Below are positions 32,291 to 39,255 of a stretch of 64,000 bases of DNA, piece by piece. Location: the NCBI GenBank assembly GCA_900316955.1, contig ONEX01000005.1, forward strand, positions 1 to 64,000, given 5' to 3'. Source of the DNA: an uncultured Bacteroidales bacterium. GTDB lineage: Bacteria; Bacteroidota; Bacteroidia; Bacteroidales; UBA932. Position 1 is the first letter of the stretch, and each line of letters starts with the position of its first letter. Under the pieces are notes generated by a model. That model was not told the origin of the DNA, ran no database searches, and worked only from the letters and a program-made list of their open reading frames with translations. Position numbers and translations under genes: made by a program.

Positions 32291-33091
32291 TTTCGGCTGC
32301 TTGCCGATGTAAGCGAGGATACCGCCGTCCACATACAGGATGTGGCCGTTCACGGCGTCGGAGGCGTGGGAGGCGAGGAACACGGCGGGGCCGCCGAGTT
32401 CGGACGGGTCGAGCCAGCGGCCGGCCGGGGTCTTCGCGCAGATGAAGCTGTCGAAGGGATTGCGGCTGCCGTCGGGCTGGCGCTCGCGCAGGGGAGCGGT
32501 CTGCGGCGTGGCGATGTAGCCGGGGCCGATGCCGTTGCACTGGATGTTGTACTCACCGTACTCGGAGCAGATGTTGCGGGTGAGCATCTTCAGGCCGCCC
32601 TTCGCGGCGGCGTAGGCGCTCACGGTCTCGCGGCCGAGCTCGGACATCATCGAGCAGATGTTGATGATCTTGCCTTCGCGGCGCTCCATCATCTCGGGGA
32701 GGACGGCGGAGGCGACGATGAACGGGGCGACGAGGTCCACGTCGATGACGGCCTGGAACTCGGAGCGCTTCATCTCGTGCATCGGGATGCGCTTGATGAT
32801 GCCGGCGTTGTTGACGAGGATGTCGATCTGGCCCACCTCGGCGTGGATCTTCTCCACGAGGGCCTTCACGTCGTCTTCCTTGGTCACGTCGCACACGTAC
32901 CCGTGCACGTTCGTGATGCCCGCTTCCTTATAATTGTTCAGGCCCCGCTCCAGCGCGGCCTCGTTGATGTCGTTGAAGATGATGTTCTGGATGCCCGCCT
33001 CGACAAAAGCCTTGGCGATGTTGAAACCGATTCCGTAAGAAGCGCCGGTGATCCAGGCGTTCTTGCCTTCGAGGGAGAAGATGTTTGTCAT
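32288..33091 (-). CDS. kduD: 2-deoxy-D-gluconate 3-dehydrogenase (2,5-diketo-3-deoxygluconate reductase)
   Basis: A 267-aa short-chain dehydrogenase. The Rossmann motif is TGASYGIGFNIA, with NNAG, and the catalytic Ser-Tyr-Lys set is in ICSMMSELGRETVSAYAAAKG. It reduces 2,5-diketo-3-deoxygluconate to KDG with NAD(P)H in the cytoplasm. It is the first gene of kduD-kduI-DUF4861 and is controlled by a promoter overlapping a LacI-type operator. Confidence 0.95.
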   Translation of the reverse strand: MTNIFSLEGKNAWITGASYGIGFNIAKAFVEAGIQNIIFNDINEAALERGLNNYKEAGITNVHGYVCDVTKEDDVKALVEKIHAEVGQIDILVNNAGIIKRIPMHEMKRSEFQAVIDVDLVAPFIVASAVLPEMMERREGKIINICSMMSELGRETVSAYAAAKGGLKMLTRNICSEYGEYNIQCNGIGPGYIATPQTAPLRERQPDGSRNPFDSFICAKTPAGRWLDPSELGGPAVFLASHASDAVNGHILYVDGGILAYIGKQPK

Positions 33092-33125
33092 ATCTGGATT
33101 AGTTTGGTTTTTCCGTTTCCGACCG

Positions 33126-33156
33126 CAAAGATAGGGAAGAATCCGGAAAAATACAA
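33126..33156 (-). promoter_or_regulatory. kduD promoter
   Basis: Minus-strand -7 TATCTTTG (33126-33133) and -33 TTG (33154-33156), 20 bp apart. The -33 lies inside the operator. The sequence between them is almost the same as in the promoter of the LacI gene at 36436. Confidence 0.8.
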
Positions 33157-33164
33157 ACGTTTGT
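33153..33164. promoter_or_regulatory. LacI-family operator at kduD
   Basis: A perfect palindrome ACAAACGTTTGT overlapping the -33 element, identical to 36390-36401. This is the classic shape of a LacI-type site with a central CG. The binding protein is probably the LacI regulator at 36436. Confidence 0.8.
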
Positions 33165-33171
33165 ACAAACT

Positions 33172-35157
33172 TTATTCCACCGTCAGCACGAAGCCGCCGG
33201 CGGATTCCATCGTAATCTCCAGCGGCTTGTCCGGGGAGACTTTCAAGACTTTCTTTTCCAGGATCTTCGGGTCCTTGGCGGTTTTCTTGCCGTCCATCCA
33301 GACCGTGGCCGTGTGGGTGCCGGCGGGGAGGAAGCCCAGGTCCACGGAGACCTTCTTTTTCACGGAATTGTTCAGTCCGCCCACGAACCAGGTGTCGCCG
33401 GAGCGCTTGGCGAGGAGCACGTATTCCTCCGGGGCGCCGCCCAGGAAGCGGGTGTCGTCCCAGACGGTGGGGACGACCTGCAGGAAATCGGCCCCCGGCT
33501 GGCCCAGGACGTGTTTGGGATGGTCGCAGAAGACCATGTACGGGCTGTCATAGATGACGAATTTCGCCAGTTCGGCGCAGCGGGTGTCGCACACCAGCGC
33601 CGGCGTCTGCCGCTTCCAGTCCTCGCGGCGGACGTTGAGGAAGCCGCCCGGGGTGTAGTCCATCTGGCCGGCGATCATCCGCGTGAAGGCGAGGGTGACG
33701 TTATGCTCGGGCGTCGGCAGCTGGCGGTCCTGGGCGAACTTGTAGTATTCGCTGCCCAGCACGCCTTCCCGCGTCATCATGTTGGGCCAGGTCCGGTCGA
33801 TGCCGTCGGGCTTGTAGGCGCCGTGGAAATCGACCATCAAATGGCATTCCGCCGCCCGCTCGATGACTTTCCGGTACCAGCGCACCATCTCCTGGTCCTC
33901 GCGGTCCATGAAGTCGATCTTGACGCCCGCGACGCCCCAGTCGCGGTAAATCGGGAACGCGTCGTAGAAGGCGTTGTTCCGGGCGGCGTCGTCGGAATGG
34001 ATCCAGAGCCAGCAGCGGACGTTCCTGTCCTCGGCGTAGGCGAGGATTTCCGGCATGTCCAGCTGCGGCGCGGCCTTGGTGATGTCCGCATTCGGCTGTG
34101 CGTACGGGCCGTACCACTGCCAGTCGATGAGCATGTAGGGCCAGCCCATCTGCGAGGCGAAGTCAATGTATTCCTTGATGGTGGGCATATCCACCTTGAC
34201 CTCGCCGCTCCACCAGTGGTCCCAGGCACTCAGGCCGGGCTTGATCCAGGAAGGATCCTCGATGGCGCAGGGCTCGTTCAGGGAATGGATGGCCTCCGAT
34301 TCGATGAACCGGCCGGGGTTGTCGGCGATCATCACCAGCCGCCAGGAGGAACGGATGACGTCGTCGAAGCGGACCTTGACGCCCTCCTCGTATTTCTTGA
34401 GATTGGCCCAGGATTCGGGCTCTTCCCAAGGGAGAGGGGAGAGGTGCGTTTCCAGCGTGCAGACACCGCCGGCGGTCTTGCCGACGCCCAGGTAGAAGCC
34501 GGACCAGTTGTCCATCGCGGCTTCGGTGATGGCCAGGTAGAGGTCGTCATCCGCTTTCAACAGCAGGGGAAGGCCGGTAATCTGGCTGTCCGGAACGGAA
34601 GCCAGCGGGGTCCGGGTGCGCCAGGCCTCCTGGGAGGAGCGGAACGGACGCGGATACTCCGTCATCCAGCCCTCCGTGCCCGCCGGGACGGCGAACTCGG
34701 TGAGCTCCCGCTGGACCATCCGGTCGCCCACGCGGGTGACAGGATATAAAGTGTACCGGAAGGCGACCCCGTCGTCCATCACCCGGAATTCCAGGTCCAT
34801 GCGCCGGCCCTCGTCAGCGGTTTCCTTCAACTGGAGCGTGAGGCTCTTCGAGGCGACGCTGATGTCGCTGTACTTGTTCGCGACCACCGGCTTCCAGGCC
34901 TCCACGTGCGCTTCTACGCAAGGGTTCCCCAGGACCGTGAAGGGCCCGGCCATCGGCTTTTCGCCTTTGAACTCGAATCCCATCGCGGAGGGGGCGATGG
35001 CCGTCCGCCCGTTCCAGGTGACGGAGTAGGAGAGTTTGTCCCCGTTGGACACGGTCAGGACGATGCTCCCGGAAGGGGAGGAAACCCGGTAATCCGCGGC
35101 GTGGCCGCTGAAACAGCCGGCGACGAAGGCCAGCAGGGCGAGAAGGAAGTGTCTCAT
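33172..35157 (-). CDS. glycoside hydrolase family 97 (alpha-glucosidase/alpha-galactosidase)
   Basis: A 661-aa exported enzyme; the start at 35157 gives a clean signal peptide (LAFVAGCFSGHA). Layout is an N-terminal beta-sandwich (20-280), a TIM barrel (290-560) and a C-terminal beta domain. GH97 signatures include IDWQWYGPYAQPN, CWLWIHSDD, GVAGVKIDFMDR and LMVDFHGAYKPDG. Retaining (Asp) and inverting (Glu) members differ in the catalytic base; KIDFMD suggests the retaining alpha-galactosidase type, which is tentative. It is divergent from the thioredoxin-like gene. No LacI site is seen at its promoter. Confidence 0.92.
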   Translation of the reverse strand: MRHFLLALLAFVAGCFSGHAADYRVSSPSGSIVLTVSNGDKLSYSVTWNGRTAIAPSAMGFEFKGEKPMAGPFTVLGNPCVEAHVEAWKPVVANKYSDISVASKSLTLQLKETADEGRRMDLEFRVMDDGVAFRYTLYPVTRVGDRMVQRELTEFAVPAGTEGWMTEYPRPFRSSQEAWRTRTPLASVPDSQITGLPLLLKADDDLYLAITEAAMDNWSGFYLGVGKTAGGVCTLETHLSPLPWEEPESWANLKKYEEGVKVRFDDVIRSSWRLVMIADNPGRFIESEAIHSLNEPCAIEDPSWIKPGLSAWDHWWSGEVKVDMPTIKEYIDFASQMGWPYMLIDWQWYGPYAQPNADITKAAPQLDMPEILAYAEDRNVRCWLWIHSDDAARNNAFYDAFPIYRDWGVAGVKIDFMDREDQEMVRWYRKVIERAAECHLMVDFHGAYKPDGIDRTWPNMMTREGVLGSEYYKFAQDRQLPTPEHNVTLAFTRMIAGQMDYTPGGFLNVRREDWKRQTPALVCDTRCAELAKFVIYDSPYMVFCDHPKHVLGQPGADFLQVVPTVWDDTRFLGGAPEEYVLLAKRSGDTWFVGGLNNSVKKKVSVDLGFLPAGTHTATVWMDGKKTAKDPKILEKKVLKVSPDKPLEITMESAGGFVLTVE

Positions 35158-35179
35158 CTTGAATGAATGGCTATCTGTA

Positions 35180-35187
35180 CAAAGATA
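35180..35187 (-). promoter_or_regulatory. GH97 promoter element
   Basis: Minus-strand TATCTTTG, 22 bp before the GH97 ATG. Confidence 0.65.
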
Positions 35188-35223
35188 ATAAGAAAGTACG
35201 AGATTAACTTGTCGGTTTTTTCG

Positions 35224-35231
35224 TATCTTTG
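35224..35231 (+). promoter_or_regulatory. promoter element of the thioredoxin-like gene
   Basis: TATCTTTG, 16 bp before the ATG at 35248, divergent from the GH97 promoter. Confidence 0.65.
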
Positions 35232-35247
35232 CCAAAATTAGCTGAAA

Positions 35248-36342
35248 ATGAAAAAGATTATCATTGCTCTTCTGGCGGTGATGGCGACCGTGGGGTGCGC
35301 CAAGAATACCGCGAAGTATGCCATCAAGGGTTCCGGTCTCGAGGACGGAGCGACTGTCCAGCTGATCGACAAGCTCACGGACGAACCCATCAACACGGCC
35401 GTTGTCAGTGGCGGTGTGTTCGAGATGAACGGCGAGGCCGCAAAGGACGCCTTCCTGTCCATTTCCACGGAAAGCTCCACCTGGAGCTTCCCGGTCATCA
35501 ACGATGGAAAACCCATCGAAGTGGATTTCTCCGACAATACCGTCAAGGCCGCTTCCGAGCAGAACCTGAAGCTCGCGGAATGTGACACGAAAACTGGCGA
35601 TCTGCTCAATGAATACCAGGATTTCGTCCGCGGACTGATGCAGCTCCCCGAAGAGGAAGTGGAGGCCAAGATGCCCGAATACCGGGCGTGGATCGGCAAG
35701 CTGAGCGATTGCTTCCTGGGTGTTTTCGCGGAGAACCAGGACAATTTCGTCCCTGTCGCGTTCATCGAGCAGGTCCGTTCCCTGGCCGGCCCGGAGAAGC
35801 TTGACTCCCTCATGGCTTCGGGCGCGAAGTTCGCCACGCATCCGTATGTGGTGGAATTGAAGCGCAAGATGGACGAGGCCGAGGCCAAGGAGAAGGAAAC
35901 CGAGGAAAAGAAGCAGGCCATCGTCGGCCAGAAGTTCCTCGACCTCGAGGAGGCCGATCCGGACGGCAATATGCACAAGTTAAGCGAGTACGTGGGCCAG
36001 GGCAAGTGGGTCCTCGTCGATTTCTGGGCCTCCTGGTGCGGCCCCTGCAAGGCGGAGATGCCCAACGTGGTCAACGCCTATGCGAAGTATCACGACAAGG
36101 GATTCGAGGTCGTGGGCCTGTCCTTCGACCGCGAGAAGGAGCCCTGGGTGGAAGCCATCAAGGAATGGGAGATGCCCTGGATCCACCTCTCCGATCTCAA
36201 GTACTGGAAGACCGTCGCCTCCGACGTGTACAACGTCAATTCCATCCCGGACAACCTGCTGATCGATCCGGAAGGAACCGTCGTGGCCCGCTGCCTGCGT
36301 GGTGAGGCCCTCGAGGCCAAGCTGGCCGAGATTTTCGACTAG
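35248..36342 (+). CDS. TlpA/ResA-like thiol-disulfide protein with DUF4369
   Basis: A 364-aa lipoprotein (TVGC). The N-terminal half (about 20-220) is a DUF4369-type beta domain followed by a helical, Glu/Lys-rich linker. The C-terminal 140 residues are an AhpC/TSA-like thioredoxin fold with the active site WCGPC (in FWASWCGPCKAEMP). It should reduce or oxidise disulfides in the periplasm. It is an independent transcript, with its own promoter and a strong terminator. Confidence 0.92.
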   Translation: MKKIIIALLAVMATVGCAKNTAKYAIKGSGLEDGATVQLIDKLTDEPINTAVVSGGVFEMNGEAAKDAFLSISTESSTWSFPVINDGKPIEVDFSDNTVKAASEQNLKLAECDTKTGDLLNEYQDFVRGLMQLPEEEVEAKMPEYRAWIGKLSDCFLGVFAENQDNFVPVAFIEQVRSLAGPEKLDSLMASGAKFATHPYVVELKRKMDEAEAKEKETEEKKQAIVGQKFLDLEEADPDGNMHKLSEYVGQGKWVLVDFWASWCGPCKAEMPNVVNAYAKYHDKGFEVVGLSFDREKEPWVEAIKEWEMPWIHLSDLKYWKTVASDVYNVNSIPDNLLIDPEGTVVARCLRGEALEAKLAEIFD

Positions 36343-36350
36343 TCCGATTG

Positions 36351-36377
36351 TAGCCCGGCCACCTGCCGGGCTTTTTT
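36351..36377 (+). terminator. terminator after the thioredoxin-like gene
   Basis: AGCCCGGC, loop CACCT, GCCGGGC and then six T residues, just before the LacI operator. Confidence 0.9.
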
Positions 36378-36389
36378 CGGAAAGATTGT

Positions 36390-36401
36390 ACAAACGTTTG
36401 T
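36390..36401. promoter_or_regulatory. LacI-family operator at the lacI-kdgK-eda promoter
   Basis: Palindrome ACAAACGTTTGT, identical to the site at kduD. It overlaps the -33 TTG (36398-36400), so the regulator probably represses itself. Confidence 0.8.
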
Positions 36402-36428
36402 ATTATTCCGGAATCTTCCCTATCTTTG
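36398..36428 (+). promoter_or_regulatory. promoter of the lacI-kdgK-eda operon
   Basis: TTG (36398-36400) and TATCTTTG (36421-36428), 20 bp apart; the ATG follows after only 7 bp. Confidence 0.8.
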
Positions 36429-36435
36429 CACCGCA

Positions 36436-37437
36436 ATGGTGACGATCTCCGACATAGCCGCCGCCCTTGGGGTGACGCCGTCCACGGTTTCGCGGGCGCT
36501 TTCCGGCAGCCCGCGTGTGAAGGAGGAAACCCGCCTGGCCGTCGAAAAGATGGCGGCGGAAATGGGCTATGAACGCAATATCGTCGCGTCCAATCTCCGG
36601 AAGGGACGGTCCGACATCGTCGGCATCATCGTCCCGCGCATCCACCGCAACTTTTTCTCCAACGTCATCGGCGGGGCCGAGTCCATCCTGGAAGCGGCCG
36701 GCTACTGCGTCCTCATCTGCCAGACGCACGAACGGTTCGAGGCGGAGGTGAAGGCGCTCCGGACGCTCAAGAACAACCAGGTGGCGGGCGTCCTGATGTC
36801 CCACGCCATCGGCTCGGACAACGGAAACCATATCCTGGAAGTGCTCGGGGACCGGATCCCGCTCGTGCAGTTCGACCGCGTGTTCAGCGAGCTGCCCGGG
36901 GCAAAGGTCGTGAGCAACAACTTCGAGGGCGCCTATGCCGCCACGAAGCATCTGGTGGAGCAGGGATATCGCCGCATCGGCACGCTCGCGGGCTATATGA
37001 ACTCCGAGGCGTATGCCGCCCGGTTGGAAGGGTACCGCCAGGCGCTCCGGGACAGCGGCCTTCCTGTGGACGAATCCCTCGTCCATTACGATACCATCGT
37101 CCGGGAAACCGGCTTCGAAGCGGGCCTCAAGGCTATCGACGCGGGCTGCGACGCACTCTACAGCGCCGGCGACTTCTCCGCCCTCGGCGCCATCGAAGCC
37201 GCGCGGGAGCGGGGCCTCCGCATTCCGGAGGACTTCGGCATCGTGGGCACGGCCAACGAAGCCTTCACGGCCCTGATGACCCCGTCCATGAGCTCCCTCG
37301 CCTTGAATCCCTTCGAGATGGGCCGCCAGGCCGCCCAGGCCTTCCTGGCCGGGGAGGAGGGGACCGTCGTCGTGCCCATGGAACTGAAAGTGCGGGAATC
37401 CTCCTGCCGCAACAAGCTACAAAACCTATCGATCTAA
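36436..37437 (+). CDS. LacI-family regulator of uronate catabolism
   Basis: A 333-aa repressor. The helix-turn-helix is at residues 3-25 (TISDIAAALGVTPSTVSRAL) with the hinge helix near GYERNIVASNLR, followed by a periplasmic-binding-protein-like effector domain. It is the first gene of an operon with kdgK and eda. Identical palindromes upstream of itself and kduD define a two-promoter regulon. KDG or a related uronate is the likely inducer by analogy with other KDG regulators; this is inference. Confidence 0.93.
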   Translation: MVTISDIAAALGVTPSTVSRALSGSPRVKEETRLAVEKMAAEMGYERNIVASNLRKGRSDIVGIIVPRIHRNFFSNVIGGAESILEAAGYCVLICQTHERFEAEVKALRTLKNNQVAGVLMSHAIGSDNGNHILEVLGDRIPLVQFDRVFSELPGAKVVSNNFEGAYAATKHLVEQGYRRIGTLAGYMNSEAYAARLEGYRQALRDSGLPVDESLVHYDTIVRETGFEAGLKAIDAGCDALYSAGDFSALGAIEAARERGLRIPEDFGIVGTANEAFTALMTPSMSSLALNPFEMGRQAAQAFLAGEEGTVVVPMELKVRESSCRNKLQNLSI

Positions 37438-37438
37438 T

Positions 37439-38476
37439 ATGCCTAAAGTAGTTACCTTCGGCGAAGTGATGCTTCGTCTCTCCACTCCCGGTTACCTGCG
37501 CTTCTCGCAGGCCCATCAGTTCGACGCCACCTTCGGCGGCGGCGAGGCCAACGTGGCCGTCTCCCTGGCCAATTACGGCATCGACACCCAGTTCGTCACC
37601 CGGCTTCCCAAGAATGACATCGCCGACATGTGCGTCGCGGAGCTCCGCGGCTTCGGCGTCGGCACCGACGGCATCGTCTGGGGCGGTGACCGCGTGGGCA
37701 TCTATTACCTGGAGACCGGTGCCGTGGCGCGCGGTTCCAAGGTCGTCTATGACCGGGCCCATTCCGCCATCTCCGAGATCCAGCCCGGCATGGTGGACTG
37801 GCACAAGGTCCTCGAGGGAGCCGACTGGTTCCATTGGACCGGCATCACCCCGGCGCTGAGCCAGGGCGCGGCCGACGCCTGCCTGGAGGCCATCAAGGTC
37901 GCCAATGAGATGGGCGTGAAGGTCTCCTGCGACCTCAACTACCGCAAGAAGCTTTGGAAGTATGGCAAGTCCGCTTCCGAGGTCATGCCCGCCCTCGTGG
38001 AAGGCTGCGACCTCATCCTCGGCAACGAGGAGGATGCGGAGAAGGAGTTCGGCATCAAGCCCGAGGGCTTCGACGCGGAAAAGACGGGCGGCGAGATCGA
38101 CCAGACCCGCTTCGAGAGCGTCTGCCGCCAGCTCATGGACCGTTTCCCGCGCTGCAAGAAGGTCGCGGTGACCCTCCGCGGCTCCATCAACGCGAACCAC
38201 AACACCTGGGGCGGCGTCCTCTATGACGGCAAGACCCTCTGGCAGAGCAAGCGCTACGACATCACCCACATCGTCGACCGCGTGGGCGGCGGCGACTCCT
38301 TCATGGGCGGTCTCCTGTACGGTCTCCTGGCTTACGACACCGATCAGCAGGCCATCGAGTTCGCGGCTGCGGCCTCCTGCCTCAAGCACACCATCATCGG
38401 CGACTACAACCGCGTCACCGTCGCCGAAGTCGAAGGTCTCATCGCCGGCGGCGGTTCCGGCCGGGTCAGCAGATAA
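37439..38476 (+). CDS. kdgK: 2-dehydro-3-deoxygluconokinase
   Basis: A 345-aa PfkB-family sugar kinase. The N-terminal VVTFGEVMLRLSTPG and the C-terminal DRVGGGDSFMGG (anion hole and catalytic Asp) are clear. It phosphorylates KDG to KDPG. It starts 1 bp after the regulator and precedes eda by 9 bp. Assignment as KDG kinase rests on the family, the gene partners and the surrounding uronate pathway. Confidence 0.94.
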   Translation: MPKVVTFGEVMLRLSTPGYLRFSQAHQFDATFGGGEANVAVSLANYGIDTQFVTRLPKNDIADMCVAELRGFGVGTDGIVWGGDRVGIYYLETGAVARGSKVVYDRAHSAISEIQPGMVDWHKVLEGADWFHWTGITPALSQGAADACLEAIKVANEMGVKVSCDLNYRKKLWKYGKSASEVMPALVEGCDLILGNEEDAEKEFGIKPEGFDAEKTGGEIDQTRFESVCRQLMDRFPRCKKVAVTLRGSINANHNTWGGVLYDGKTLWQSKRYDITHIVDRVGGGDSFMGGLLYGLLAYDTDQQAIEFAAAASCLKHTIIGDYNRVTVAEVEGLIAGGGSGRVSR

Positions 38477-38485
38477 ATTTGAACT

Positions 38486-39148
38486 ATGGCAAAATTCAAG
38501 AAATTCGATACCGTCGGTATCATCAAGGGCACCGGGATCGTGCCGGTGTTTTACAATGCGGATGTGGAACTGACCAAGAAGGTGGTCAAGGCTTGCTATG
38601 ACGGCGGGATCCGCGCGTTCGAGTTCACGAACCGGGGCGACGGCGCCCATCGGGTGTTCAAGGAGGTGATCTCCTTCGTGCGGGCGGAGTGCCCGGAGAT
38701 GGCGTTCGGCGCCGGAACGATTCTCGATGCGCCGACGGCTGCGCTGTATATGCAGCTGGGCGCGGACTTTATCGTGTCGCCGTGCCTGGTTGAAGAGGTG
38801 GCTCCGATTTGCAACCGTCGCGGCGTGCCTTACAGCCCCGGCTGCGGCACCGTGACGGAGATCGTTCACGCGATGGAGCTGGGCTGCGACCTGGTGAAGG
38901 TGTTCCCGGCCGGCACCGTGGGCGGTCCCGCGTTCGTGAAGAACGTCCTCGGCCCGCTGCCGTGGGCGATGATCATGTGCACCGGCGCGGTGGAACCCAC
39001 CGAGGAGAACCTCACGGCCTGGGCCAAGTCCGGCGTCACCGCCGTGGGCATGGGCTCCAAGCTCTTCCCGAAGGAGGTCATCAAGGCCGGCGACTGGGCC
39101 TCCGTCTCCACCCTCTGCGCGAAGTGCCTCACCTGGTTCGGCGCGTAA
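38486..39148 (+). CDS. eda: 2-dehydro-3-deoxyphosphogluconate aldolase
   Basis: A 220-aa class I aldolase that splits KDPG into pyruvate and glyceraldehyde-3-phosphate. The general base Glu is in FEFTNRGDG and the Schiff-base Lys in CDLVKVFPAG. It is the last gene of the lacI-kdgK-eda unit and the exit of the whole pectin pathway in this window. Confidence 0.95.
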   Translation: MAKFKKFDTVGIIKGTGIVPVFYNADVELTKKVVKACYDGGIRAFEFTNRGDGAHRVFKEVISFVRAECPEMAFGAGTILDAPTAALYMQLGADFIVSPCLVEEVAPICNRRGVPYSPGCGTVTEIVHAMELGCDLVKVFPAGTVGGPAFVKNVLGPLPWAMIMCTGAVEPTEENLTAWAKSGVTAVGMGSKLFPKEVIKAGDWASVSTLCAKCLTWFGA

Positions 39149-39180
39149 AATGGAAACGATTGACTGATCGTTCGTTATTA

Positions 39181-39214
39181 AAAGTGCTTTAGGTGAATCT
39201 GCCTAAAGCACTTT
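39181..39214 (+). terminator. 13-bp hairpin after eda
   Basis: AAAGTGCTTTAGG (39181-39193) and CCTAAAGCACTTT (39202-39214) pair perfectly around an 8-nt loop. The T tract after it is interrupted, so termination may be partial. Confidence 0.6.
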
Positions 39215-39255
39215 GTGTAATTGTTTGTGTTTGAACTAGTTCCATTTAACAGCCT

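Noticed and set aside
35158-35976. N-terminal extension of GH97 over the thioredoxin-like gene
   Set aside because: The extension is antisense to a real gene and lies upstream of the GH97 promoter and signal peptide.
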